A stretch of DNA of 64,000 bases from Seminavis robusta (taxonomy: Eukaryota > Bacillariophyta > Bacillariophyceae > Naviculales > Naviculaceae): assembly GCA_903772945.1 (NCBI GenBank), contig CAICTM010000080.1, positions 1 to 64,000 of the forward strand, in the 5' to 3' direction. Position 1 is the first letter of the stretch. Each line of letters starts with the position of its first letter. Under the pieces are notes generated by a model that saw only the letters and a program-made list of their open reading frames with translations, did not search any database and had not been told where the DNA came from. Position numbers and translations under genes: made by a program. Below are positions 22,689 to 32,298 of the stretch, piece by piece.

Positions 22689-24299
22689 TTAGGGACCCTT
22701 CCTGCTCATGTTGGACACCATGAGAATTAAAAAATCAAACCATGACCATTGTGGACTGTAAACAGACAAAATGGTGGCACTTGCGTACAAGCATGACACA
22801 GCTGGCACGTAACCAACATCTCCTTCCACATGTGCTCGCATATTGGAAACAACCATGTTGGGTTTTTTACCGTTGACAGAAATTGACAAGGTTCCATTCT
22901 CTTTATTTCCCTCTGTCAAGTCAAGAGTGACCACAACATGTGATCTAGATCTAAATTTAGATTCAGCACCACAGAAGTAAGCTTCTGCTCCATCAAACCA
23001 TGCATTTCCATTGTAGCCATAGACACCCCAACAATCTTTTTGATTGCCACCAAACTTGGCAAGATCCAAAGTGACTGTTGATTTTGTCAATTTTGTCACA
23101 CCAAGCCAAACATGTGGGATTTTGCCAGGAGTGGTTGCATCTGTATAAATAGTCCACTGGTACTTCCTGCCCAGCACAAAATGGTGACCTTTAAGCAAGT
23201 CACTCTTCCATGATTCAGAAGCATTCTGGAAAGCATGGGATTCGGCATTCGTCCATTCAAGAGGACCACTGTTTTTCCTGGCCAACATTGGAGTGACCTG
23301 GGAACCAAGGGTTCTACACAGGAATGCGGCCAAAACAACAAAGGCAAGCTGCAACCAGACCTTTGCTGTCGTGCCTTGTAGCACGTGCGTCCTTTGAATT
23401 AGTCCTTGAAAAACAAAGGGTTCTCTGGCAGCTTTGCCTCTGGTCACATTGCAAGTCGTTCCGAAGCCATTGGCTTCTTCCAAAGCCAACTGGACTTGCT
23501 GCTTGACAACCTGAATGATGTCTTCATTGATGGATCCGGGTGATTTCACCTCTTGCAAAGTCTCCTTGATCTGCTGGTTGAAAATCGAAACAACATCTTC
23601 CTCTGTGAGCCCAGAAACAGTGGCTTGACTCAAAACCTCATCAATCTGCTTCTGGCTGATTCTGAGAACATCTTCCTCTGTGAGCTCTGAGACAGTGGCT
23701 TTCTGCAAAGTCTCCTGGAACCGCTGGTTGAAAATCGACAAAATATCTTCCTCTGTGCGCCCAGAAACAGTGGCTTGACGCAAAGTCTCATCAATCTGCT
23801 TCTGGCTGATTCTGAGAACATCTTCCTTGGTGAGTGTGGCTGTATTCAGGATACCAAGTTGAAGCTCTCGGCACATGTACCCGGCAGCAAACAGGGCATA
23901 GGCAATCAATATCCATATTGCTGTCTTGTTGATCTTTGCGGTGGCAACTTGACTGTCGCCCGCACGAACATGGTCTTGAATCGTCGCCACGCCTTCATGC
24001 GCTGTGCCTACGCGTCCGCTTTCCGTGTTGCGGGCTTGAGTTCCAGCACTCGTAGCCGCGCCTTCTTTCCTTGTTCCAGTGAGAGGGGCGGGAATATCCC
24101 GGGGGATACTAGTAGATCTCTGTAGAGCAAATACTGGGTTTGTCATGATGCTGACATCCTGCTCCTCCTCCTCTGCTTCTTGGACCACGTTACCGTTCGA
24201 GCGCATACCATCTTCCTGCTGTTTTTCTTCTTCGACTCGGATGGTTGCGCCTACCAGTGGCAAAGCTTCACTCGACCAGGACTGTTGGTCCACAACCAT
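22689..24299 (-). CDS. two-pass membrane protein with EDVL-type coiled repeats and C-terminal SPRY-like domain
   Basis: Intact, 536 residues. I chose ATG 24299 over 24338 because MVVDQQSWSSE..GATIR matches the start of the two pseudogene copies. Membrane helix 1 is at about 127-145 (AIWILIAYALFAAGYMC). Residues 154-278 hold five copies of a unit of about 26 residues, of the type LTEEDVLRISQKQIDETLRQ, predicted amphipathic helices or coiled coil. Helix 2 is at 313-330. Residues about 363-515 form a SPRY/B30.2-like beta domain (VLGRKYQWTIYTD, VWLGVTK, DCWGVYGYNGNAW, VVVTLDLTEGN, GTLSISVNGK, GYVPAVSCLYASATIL). The same domain closes the BTB proteins at 28319 and 33711. Function unknown. SPRY domains usually bind protein partners, so a membrane-anchored recognition role is an inference. 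It is the only intact copy; three dead copies lie at 5674, 11928 and 14501. Confidence 0.8.
   Translation of the reverse strand: MVVDQQSWSSEALPLVGATIRVEEEKQQEDGMRSNGNVVQEAEEEEQDVSIMTNPVFALQRSTSIPRDIPAPLTGTRKEGAATSAGTQARNTESGRVGTAHEGVATIQDHVRAGDSQVATAKINKTAIWILIAYALFAAGYMCRELQLGILNTATLTKEDVLRISQKQIDETLRQATVSGRTEEDILSIFNQRFQETLQKATVSELTEEDVLRISQKQIDEVLSQATVSGLTEEDVVSIFNQQIKETLQEVKSPGSINEDIIQVVKQQVQLALEEANGFGTTCNVTRGKAAREPFVFQGLIQRTHVLQGTTAKVWLQLAFVVLAAFLCRTLGSQVTPMLARKNSGPLEWTNAESHAFQNASESWKSDLLKGHHFVLGRKYQWTIYTDATTPGKIPHVWLGVTKLTKSTVTLDLAKFGGNQKDCWGVYGYNGNAWFDGAEAYFCGAESKFRSRSHVVVTLDLTEGNKENGTLSISVNGKKPNMVVSNMRAHVEGDVGYVPAVSCLYASATILSVYSPQWSWFDFLILMVSNMSRKGP
23555..23840 (-). repeat. internal coding repeats of about 78 bases, arranged in pairs
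   Basis: Within the SPRY-like gene, units 1 and 3 (TEEDVLRISQKQIDE) are almost identical in protein and DNA, as are units 2 and 4 (TEEDILSIFNQ, ETLQ). The repeat therefore has a higher-order period of about 52 residues (about 155 bases), pointing to a recent two-unit duplication. Confidence 0.75.
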
Positions 24300-25209
24300 G
24301 GTGCGTCTTCTTTCTACTTTTTCCAGATTTTCGTGCAAAGATTGGTTGTTTGGTCGATCGATGCCTCCGTCCTTTATTTTTGTGCCGAAGGTTGGTGATT
24401 TCTGGCATCGCAGAAGACAGAAAACTCAGGTTTTGAGGAGAAAGAATGATTGAATTGATTCGTACACTTGTACTACCTAGCTCGAGTACCAAGGTCACGG
24501 TGTCCATGCCAAAGCAATAACACAGCATGCACAGATCATGCTACTAGCTAGTACGTCAACCTGCGACAGTTCAAAGCGGAGAACGCCCGAGTTGAGAGAA
24601 AGATCTTGCTCAATCATTCGATTCGATTGAATCGAATCGAATCGAATCGATTTCGCCATTGTTTCGTCTGTCAACTGCATCCAACCAGCCCCAAGCTCAA
24701 AATACGTCCACGACAGCCACGCTCGTCTAGAAAGATCTCTCAAAGATCTGGAGCGAGGATGCCCGCTCTTGGAAGCACCCTCCAAGCTCCAAGTAACCGA
24801 ACTGTTGGGTCCACGACAGGTGCGCTCGCCTAAAAAGGCTCATCGCTGAGTCTATGTGTATTTAGATGACGTATTGATTGGCACGGGTTGGATGACATAC
24901 CCGTTACGCACGAACTGAGACCTGACCGTTCCTGACCGTTCCGAATCCGATGATCGAATTGCTTCCGTTTGCATCCCACCAATCCCATCCAGCCAACCCC
25001 AGCGACTTACGGCGCACAACATGTTCCATCGTCCATGACTTACTTTAGCAATGACGCCATCATGGCATGGTCATCCCCATTTTTGTACAGAACCTACATC
25101 CATCATCATCATCAGAAGAACTCATCTCTTGAATTCTGCCAATCAATCCCCACAACTCACAATTTAGCCCCTGGTTTTTATCTATCTATCTATCTATTCC
25201 AAGCAAAGC
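24300..25209. other. intergenic between divergent genes, with AATCG tract
   Basis: Shared upstream region of the SPRY-like gene (minus) and the LRR-like gene (plus). A tract of AATCG units at 24619-24653 and a TATC run at 25178-25196 are the only clear structures. The second lies within the probable 5' leader of the LRR-like gene. No gene is seen. Confidence 0.6.
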
Positions 25210-26844
25210 ATGCCGCTACGACTTATGCATAGCAAGAAAAGCCAAGGAAGGTTCAGTCTTAACCCGTGGGGGAGAAAGAAATCGACGGGCAAGTTCCGTT
25301 CTTTCTTCAGTCCGTTTCGACGCCATGGCAGTCGGAACCGTGTGCGAGACGCGGGCAGTGCTGGTATTTCAACTACTGTTAGTGCCAGTACTAGTCGAGA
25401 GACTGGTAGTGGTTCGTCTCTGGAACTATCATCGTCTCGATCCTTTTCCTCGGTGCTTCGCAATCGCACCAAATCGAGTTTGGAATTGGCTGTGGAACAC
25501 GACGACTTTTCGCCGGAAGAATTGGACGATTCGCTTTACTTGTTTGAACGAGACGGACACTTGCATCCCAGTTTCAAGGCATCCGGTCCGACCATGATTC
25601 TCGATCTTCCTCAAGCCACATTATTGGGCCGTATTTTACCGCATGTGACCATGATGGAAATTCAGCCTCAATGTTACACACCAGCAGGACTAAAGAGACT
25701 TTTAGAAATTTTGCAAGACAAGCATGCCACACGTCATTTGTTCGAGTTGCGACTCTTGCAATTACCCAGTGACTGGATTGCCGCCAACACGGATCTATTT
25801 GCTCAAACTCTAAAGGCACTACTCACCAAAGAAAAACCACTCTATCCACTCAAAATTCTCAAATTATCCCTCCGTCAACCGGATTGCAATGCCAATCATC
25901 CCACACCCATTATAACAACACAAGATGATGATGATGCCATTTGTTTCCACACCATTCAACAAGCATTTGCGCAGCAATCATCGCAATCTCCTCAACATCA
26001 GCACACGTCGTCGTTGACGGAACTCGAATTGGAAGATTTTTATGTTCCCTCCAATTGCTTTCTCGACTTACTCGCCAATGCTGGCAATCCATCCCTGTTG
26101 CGCATTCGACGATTCCGTATTACCAGTCCTGATGACAATGACAATGACAATGACACAACATCCATGCAAAATTGGCAAGAGGCGTCCCTTCAAAGACTGG
26201 CACTGACGGGATGTGCCATTGCCTCGGATTGTGTGACGAACGTACTCGATGGCATTGGGGCACTCCCCGAACTCGAGCACTTGACACTCAGTGCCTGGAA
26301 ACACGTCGATCACAACACGGAATCCGCCATGTTGACGCTGGGCGGATACAATTACGAAAGCATGGAAATTAGTCGTGTTGTGATTCCCCTCTTGCAACGC
26401 AACAAGATTGCTTCCATTTCTTCCGCGACGGCATATGTCAATGTCGAAACGCTGGTGCCCGCCTTGCAACGCAATCGGTCCCTTCAAATTCTGGAACTAT
26501 TGGGGCGAGCGGGAAGTCCTAGTAAAAGTCGTACTTTGAGTAGAGGAGGACAGCCCGATACTACAACGAATGAGGAAGATGCCTGTCTCTTGCAAATTCT
26601 GCAAGAAGCCAACACGACACTCCAACAAGTTCCAAGAATCACCAGTCCACTCGTCCAGTACTACGTGAGTCTTAATGCATCCGGCAGAACCCAAGCTCGA
26701 AGTGTCGACACGACACGAAGTGCCTTCGTAGAAGTGCTGGCCAAAGTCAATGAGACCACCAAACACAACCGACACCATTTCCAAACGCACGCTATTCTCC
26801 ATGGACTCTTGATGGAGAATCCCAATCTGTGGTCGGGCTACTAA
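25210..26844 (+). CDS. leucine-rich-repeat-like (RNI-type) protein, diatom family
   Basis: One open frame of 544 residues. The head is basic and Ser-rich (GRFSLNPWGRKKSTGKFRSF). From about residue 140 there are irregular leucine-rich units such as LLEILQDKHATRHLFELRLL, LKILKLSLRQPD, LTELELEDFYVPSN, LQRLALTGCAIA, LEHLTLSAWKHVD and NRSLQILELLG, consistent with an LRR superhelix. The C-terminus has ITSPLVQYYVSLNASGRTQA. I recognise that YY..LN.SGR signature as common at the end of diatom LRR and ankyrin-like proteins. No membrane segment or signal peptide. Such proteins are thought to bind other proteins; no target can be given. Short acidic runs (DNDNDNDTT) are low-complexity insertions. Confidence 0.75.
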   Translation: MPLRLMHSKKSQGRFSLNPWGRKKSTGKFRSFFSPFRRHGSRNRVRDAGSAGISTTVSASTSRETGSGSSLELSSSRSFSSVLRNRTKSSLELAVEHDDFSPEELDDSLYLFERDGHLHPSFKASGPTMILDLPQATLLGRILPHVTMMEIQPQCYTPAGLKRLLEILQDKHATRHLFELRLLQLPSDWIAANTDLFAQTLKALLTKEKPLYPLKILKLSLRQPDCNANHPTPIITTQDDDDAICFHTIQQAFAQQSSQSPQHQHTSSLTELELEDFYVPSNCFLDLLANAGNPSLLRIRRFRITSPDDNDNDNDTTSMQNWQEASLQRLALTGCAIASDCVTNVLDGIGALPELEHLTLSAWKHVDHNTESAMLTLGGYNYESMEISRVVIPLLQRNKIASISSATAYVNVETLVPALQRNRSLQILELLGRAGSPSKSRTLSRGGQPDTTTNEEDACLLQILQEANTTLQQVPRITSPLVQYYVSLNASGRTQARSVDTTRSAFVEVLAKVNETTKHNRHHFQTHAILHGLLMENPNLWSGY

Positions 26845-28318
26845 TTTATTATGAACGACACTCACACTGAGCGTCTATTGTGGAAATATATATCCTTGCC
26901 AGGATCGAGTGAGTGGCTCCGATCGTGTGGGATTTCATGCACTATCAATTTGGCCCATTGCAGAGAACCAGCAGCTAGGCTACGATGAATGAATGAATGA
27001 ATCAGCCACTTGAAAGCTGTACATGACTGACTGTCCCAAGCATGATGCCACCCTTTTTGTTCGGGTGAAGGTTGCGTTTCAAGTCATCAGCGACAGTCAA
27101 AGGAGTATCGTACCACCTGAGAGACTGCAAAAGTCTTTTTCTCCACACCACGGCTGGAAAGAATATGGCAGTATCGAGCCTCGGGCCGACATGCACTGAC
27201 TCCAACACCTCTTACTCTCCATCTGTACACCTTTGAGACTTCCACGCATCATTCTGCCCCATACATTAGCTACCTCTTTTTGAATCGAGTTCACCAACTA
27301 GAGCTGTTTGAAAGGCATGAAATAACTTATCGAATTTCCTGGGGTGGGCCCAAAGCTGTCGTCTCACTGCTGATCTCAAGTCTCAGTCGAAGTGATTACG
27401 CCTGCCAAATGCTCGAAAAGGCTCGAAACAATAAAAAAGGCAGTCAAGGCCACTATTGAGTCATCATCTAGTTCCTGTTCTTCTTCTGCACACGTTGGCT
27501 GCTTTAGTGTGACCAGCCATGCACCAATTTACTACTGTAGTTATATTTCTCAGAACCATCGAGGCAGCTCGAACCGTCTTCGGCTGCGACTGGGGTAGGC
27601 CTTTTGTCACAGAGCTATTCCGTTTGCCAAAAAGCAGGATACGTCAAATCTCCCCTCGAAGACGAACATGGCTCTACGGTCTCAGCGGATGGTGTCGGAA
27701 CCGTGGTTCGACCCATTTCGGAATCATTGCCGCCGTGTTGACGGTTCTGGTGTCTGGCTGCCGTTCCAGGGATCGATGCCGAAACTCAAGGAACGAAAGA
27801 GACTGTTTCACTCAATCAACACCAAAGGGCAAGGCCAGCTGAAAAGTTATAAACGAAAAGTTATGCGAAAGAAGCAAAAGTAGAATGGCTCAGACGTACC
27901 CTCACAATCAGCCTTTTGGTGACAAGTACTCTCATGTTAAACACGATCCTTGTCCCAACTCGTGGCTATATCAGTTTTGCATCACGCAAGCTCAGCAAAA
28001 CGTAACAAGTATTATGAGGGATCGAAAGAGTGTCCAGGCGTAGCCTGGGAGCAAGCACACCCCACAAAGCCAAACCCTTTGGCCCCCATAATGGTCCTCA
28101 ATTTCTCGCTACCACAGATAATCTACCTATACTCTAAACCCCCGTTTTTCAACGAGAACAGTCAGAAGGATATATATATCCAGGTATACTCAAAGCCAGC
28201 TTTCATCCAGGCGGCAGACGTAATATATATTGCTAGCTATCATGCAATGAATCATTGTTGGCAGTCTGGTGAAATGCAAACAGTTCTTCAGAAATTTGGC
28301 TGGGCAGCTTCTGGTTGT
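26845..28318. other. intergenic spacer with a dispersed repeat copy
   Basis: No gene supported. A basic 71-codon frame at 27668-27883 (ending KSYKRKVMRKKQK) has no relatives I know. Bases 28065-28145 match 32900-33050 (shared block AAAGCCAAACCCTTTG then TAATGGTCCTCAATTTCT, later ACTCTAAACCCCC). This is a short dispersed repeat, with the copy here shorter inside by about 75 bases. Confidence 0.6.
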
Positions 28319-29725
28319 TCAGCACACCTCCTTAATGCTGATAATGTTTACACTAGTTCCACTGCAGCACGATACCACTGGAACATACCCGTCAGTGCTG
28401 GAGTCAAGGCATGCCTTCATGCTGCGAGTGACAATGAGGGGACGTGCACCATTCACAGAAATAGACAAGCTGCCATTGTTTGCTTCTGCAGGAGAAAGAT
28501 CAAGCACCACTGTGACATGGGATTGGCCACACATTGCTCCAACAAACTCTTTTTGTCCTCCTGAGTACCAGGCATGTCCAGTGGAACAGCAAACCACCCA
28601 ACATGAACATTGGCTTCCACAGTGCGTGTTGTTGTCAAGGTTTGCCGAATGTTTTGCTACACCAATCATGATATTTTCTGCGGCCTTGGTGCCAGTTGTA
28701 TCAATAGTCCACTTGTATTTGCACCCTTCGACAAGAGGGGGACATACCAGCTTGTCACTCTTCCAGTTTGAAGCTGGTCGGGATTCGGCCACTGTTTTTG
28801 TTTGACTGTCACACCAGATTGGATTGGAGAAACATCCTGGTTTCTCAAAGCACACCCCATATTGATGTTTTGCCATAATTGCTTGCCTTTTGTAGGCTTC
28901 TGCGAGCTGTTCAATATCAACAAGCCCCGATGGAGCCACAGAGTCTGCGAGGACATCGGGAGTAATCCAATGCAGTTTAAGGTGGCACTTCACCAATTCT
29001 TTGGCAAGAGCTTGCCTGTTCTCTTCAACACCAGAACCACCTTCAGACCACAGTCGGACCATATCAAAACACTTGTACTCTGGTGCTAGGGACTTCTCAT
29101 CACTGAGAATGATTGCAAGAACAGGTGAGCTCAAGGAGCACAGAATCCCTTGCTTCAAGATATCAACCTTGTTGTGTCGAATATTTGACAAGGCCATCTC
29201 AAGCAAATGTTTGGATATTGCTGGGCGTTCTTGAGCACAAGCCTCCAAAACAGCCACTGACAAGGAAGGAAACTGTTTCACATACGTTTCCATTTTGTCA
29301 TTGATGACAGCACAAAGCTTGGGTAGGTTGCAGTAGGCTGCAGCTGCAGCAATTGTGACAAGAGTTTGGAAATCTTCATGGTTGGCCTCTGAGATGTCAC
29401 CATTCTCTTCCACATTTCCTGGGTGCAGTTCCGATAAACTTCTGACTTTGCTGGTGTAGATGTACTCAACAACTGCATTGACAACTGCACCAGGAAAATC
29501 AACCTCAATAGTAGGGCTGGCGGCCTCGGAGGAGTCTCCCATCAACATAGCCTTGAACATCTCGCTTCGAAAAGCAAGCAGCACTCGATGCGCAGGCACT
29601 TGAACACCATCGCTAGCCAACAAAGTCACATCATGAAAGGTTCGATCCTCCAATGCCTGAAGGAGGGCACCCTCAAGACTTGTTTCCTCCCTGACATCTT
29701 CCATAAGTTTAAACGCACTTGACAT
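28319..29725 (-). CDS. BTB-BACK protein with C-terminal SPRY-like domain (copy A)
   Basis: Intact, 468 residues. Residues about 20-130 form a BTB/POZ domain: TFHDVTLLASDGVQVPAHRV, then VLLAFRSEMFKAMLMGDSSE and VVEYIYTSK. A BACK-like helical stretch follows (LSVAVLEACAQERPAISKHL, EMALSNIRHNKVDIL). The end is the SPRY-like domain (YKWTIDTTGTKAAENIMIGV, AWYSGGQKEFVG, HVTVVLDLSPAEANNGSLSI, GYVPVVSCCSGT). BTB-BACK proteins commonly serve as substrate adaptors for cullin-3 ubiquitin ligases, with the C-terminal domain choosing the target; that role here is inference. The paralogue at 33711 lies in the opposite orientation about 4 kb away, a head-to-head inverted pair. No intron is needed. Confidence 0.85.
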   Translation of the reverse strand: MSSAFKLMEDVREETSLEGALLQALEDRTFHDVTLLASDGVQVPAHRVLLAFRSEMFKAMLMGDSSEAASPTIEVDFPGAVVNAVVEYIYTSKVRSLSELHPGNVEENGDISEANHEDFQTLVTIAAAAAYCNLPKLCAVINDKMETYVKQFPSLSVAVLEACAQERPAISKHLLEMALSNIRHNKVDILKQGILCSLSSPVLAIILSDEKSLAPEYKCFDMVRLWSEGGSGVEENRQALAKELVKCHLKLHWITPDVLADSVAPSGLVDIEQLAEAYKRQAIMAKHQYGVCFEKPGCFSNPIWCDSQTKTVAESRPASNWKSDKLVCPPLVEGCKYKWTIDTTGTKAAENIMIGVAKHSANLDNNTHCGSQCSCWVVCCSTGHAWYSGGQKEFVGAMCGQSHVTVVLDLSPAEANNGSLSISVNGARPLIVTRSMKACLDSSTDGYVPVVSCCSGTSVNIISIKEVC

Positions 29726-31065
29726 GTTGGTTAAAGGTAAGGTAGAGCTTCTGTACTGGTATTCTTTCGCTTTAACAAGGTGCTTTCTAAAGTAATAGTA
29801 TCACAATGAAGGGAAGTTAATAATATGTATGCACGAAAACTTGGATCCAGAAATCCAATGCACGTTGAATAAGCATAATAAATATGATACTAGATAGTCT
29901 AATGAAGCGCCGCTAGCTAGTCTAGGTGAAAAGCTTCCCGGTGAAAAGCCAGTTGTGCACACGGGTGTGTTCCCAGTTGTCCATTTGCCCCCCTTGATCC
30001 CAGGGAATCGAATCGAATTCCACCGATCTATGGCAGCCAGCTTGCTCGCACTCTTCCGATAAGCTTGCCCCCTCTTGCCCCCTCTCGACTTCCCCCCTTA
30101 CTTCCTCCTTTTGATCATCGCATCCCCTTCACCGCTAGCTCCCCTCTTGCCCTGCTCCCATCCAGCCTACTCTCCCAGTGCTATCCCACTATACCGATGC
30201 CACCGCCCTGTCTAGCTCAGCCCCCCTCCATCCTGAACGTATATATACTTATTTCCCACTCTAGCTAGCTTAGTAGCTTGCTAGTACTGTAGTAGAAAAT
30301 TTCCCTGCTCTAACCCCCCTTGTCCACGTTCACAACATCTCATTCTCCTCCCCCATCACTTGGAACACTCACGTTCGGCGCTCACCCTTACTATACCGGT
30401 ACCGTACGTGGTACCGGTACCTGGCCAGCGCTTTCTTGGAGCACTATGGAAGCACTCGTAGAGCTCTCGCAGCAATCTGTTTTCAAGAGCTGCAGCCGCA
30501 GCCACAGGTGGCTGCAAGCCAAGACTGGCCCCTTTTCTATCATCAGTCCGAGAGCTATTCCGTATGTCTCAGGGCTTGAGCTTGTCGCAGAAGCAATCAG
30601 AAAGCACGTATTCTGTCCGACGAACAGGCAGATTCCACCATCAGTGCTCGAGCCTTCACCCACGGAGGCTTCATTTTGCTGTTGAATCATAGCACGCCGA
30701 TTTTCTCGTTGAGACATCCAAGCTGGCTACAACTTGGTAGATATCCTGAGCCTACCTGTAGCGACACAAAGCCCCGCCGATTCATCTTTGTCTAGCTATC
30801 AAAAGCTACTGTACTGGTTCTGGTATACATCTACACGGTTGGTGTAAAGGCTTTCCTGTTTCCTGTTCTTGTGGTGTTAAACAAAATAGAATGCACGTAT
30901 GGGTTGCAGATTGGATCTTCGCGGTTGCTGCAACGCACTCACAAAACTGCCCAAACTCACAATTTTGGCTGTAATGGGCCACTTTTCCCTTGGCAAACTT
31001 TTCAGCTCAACCGCCTCTCAACAGCTTGATTCCAGTGTGGACTAGCCCCAAAGAAAGCTGAAACG
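29726..31065. other. intergenic between BTB copy A and sulfotransferase
   Basis: No gene supported. It contains a partial copy of the dispersed repeat (TTGCCCCCCTTGATCCCA near 29985 and AAATTTCCCTGCTCTA near 30296), a CT-rich stretch at 30060-30240, and a palindromic ACCGGTACC cluster at 30396-30422. Confidence 0.55.
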
Positions 31066-32298
31066 ATGGAGGACACCCCAGCAGCTTCCGCATCAGCGTC
31101 GGCTGGGCCATCTAGGAGATGCAATGCCATCAAGTGCAACAGACGTACCTTTTTCGGACTGTTGGTAGGAAGTGGCCTGTTGGTCTTGGCATGCATCGCT
31201 TCCGTATTCACAGAACCGGTACAGAGGATCATGTCTGTTGAAGATCCAGAAATCTACAAGCAGACACTGCGTACTAGTCGTATCCGTGCTAAGAAAGCCA
31301 ACAAACGGAACAAGGCGCTTGTATCGGTTACCTCTGATGCTACAGAACATCCCAGTAAAAAGCAGAATACAACTCTAGAAAGCCTGGAACAGGAGCTGGA
31401 CATGTCAGGGAACAGCCCTCCCCATGTCCATCTCACGAGAAACGGCGCCATTGATTGGACTCAATACGATCATTTGCAACTCTATCATACCCGAAAAGCT
31501 GGTGGATCGTCACTCTACGACTGGGCCAAGCATGTCGCCAAGAAACACAACTTGACATTGGCTCAGCAGGAAGGTACCGTTTACGACCCTCGAGATTGGA
31601 GAGGAATGATGCACCTTGGACGGGTCTTTGTCTTTACGTCCCTGCGACCTCCCGTCGATCGAGTCATTAGCAGCTACGAATACGATGGACTCCAAACAAT
31701 CGGGGCGCATGCACAGCAGCGCAAACGAAGAAAACAAAACGATCCAAGCATCATTGATTCACCGACACTCCTGGACTTTGTAAAGCACGCGAATGATGCC
31801 AATGAGGGCAAGAATGGTTCCCGCAATATACGACACATTTGGAGGGATGGCATTGGCGGAGGAAATATTAATAATAAGCAGAACAGCATCAACGACCCCC
31901 GCAAGAAAAAGAGGGCCCGACGTCAAAAGAAAAAGTGGACGCGACTAGCTCGTGGCTGGGTCTGGCAATGCGCCACGGACTGCTACAGCAAGTGGTTTGG
32001 CGCGTGGCCTCAACCGGATCTGGAACCCCACACGCAGTTGGCAGCGCAAAACCTAGACGAGTTGGAGATTGTATGGATGAATAGTTTGCAGGATGAAAAG
32101 TACATGCAATGGTTCTTGCACCGCTGGGACGCTACCGATATCCCCTTGGGCCACAAACGCAAGACGGCTGACCGAGTTCATCAGAACTATACACAAGAGG
32201 AAATGACTCTCTTGCACAATTCGAACCGAAAGGATGAGCTACTATATGAAGCTTTGCGTAAGAAGTGGAGCGCGATAAGCAATATGCAGCTTCAGTAG
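31066..32298 (+). CDS. Golgi-type sulfotransferase (type II membrane protein)
   Basis: Intact, 410 residues. After a short cytosolic head, a single membrane anchor lies at about 29-48 (FFGLLVGSGLLVLACIASVF), as in type II Golgi enzymes. The luminal part has the two PAPS-binding signatures of the sulfotransferase_2 / heparan-sulfate 2-O-type fold: a 5' phosphosulfate loop HTRKAGGSSLYDWAK (residues 141-155) and a 3' phosphate site VFTSLRPPVDRVISSYEYDG (189-208). A lysine/arginine-rich insertion (DPRKKKRARRQKKKW) separates these from the C-terminal half. The enzyme should move sulfate from PAPS to a hydroxyl on a glycan, fitting the sulfated polysaccharides of diatom walls and mucilage. The acceptor is not known. 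Confidence 0.8.
   Translation: MEDTPAASASASAGPSRRCNAIKCNRRTFFGLLVGSGLLVLACIASVFTEPVQRIMSVEDPEIYKQTLRTSRIRAKKANKRNKALVSVTSDATEHPSKKQNTTLESLEQELDMSGNSPPHVHLTRNGAIDWTQYDHLQLYHTRKAGGSSLYDWAKHVAKKHNLTLAQQEGTVYDPRDWRGMMHLGRVFVFTSLRPPVDRVISSYEYDGLQTIGAHAQQRKRRKQNDPSIIDSPTLLDFVKHANDANEGKNGSRNIRHIWRDGIGGGNINNKQNSINDPRKKKRARRQKKKWTRLARGWVWQCATDCYSKWFGAWPQPDLEPHTQLAAQNLDELEIVWMNSLQDEKYMQWFLHRWDATDIPLGHKRKTADRVHQNYTQEEMTLLHNSNRKDELLYEALRKKWSAISNMQLQ

Noticed and set aside
27392-27883. Small plus-strand frames with a basic tail
   Set aside because: Three overlapping frames, none with a recognised domain; best seen as chance unless transcripts exist.
27950-28805. Plus-strand frames of 178-204 codons over the 3' part of BTB copy A
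   Set aside because: They lie on the opposite strand of a well-supported coding region and across its repeat-bearing flank.
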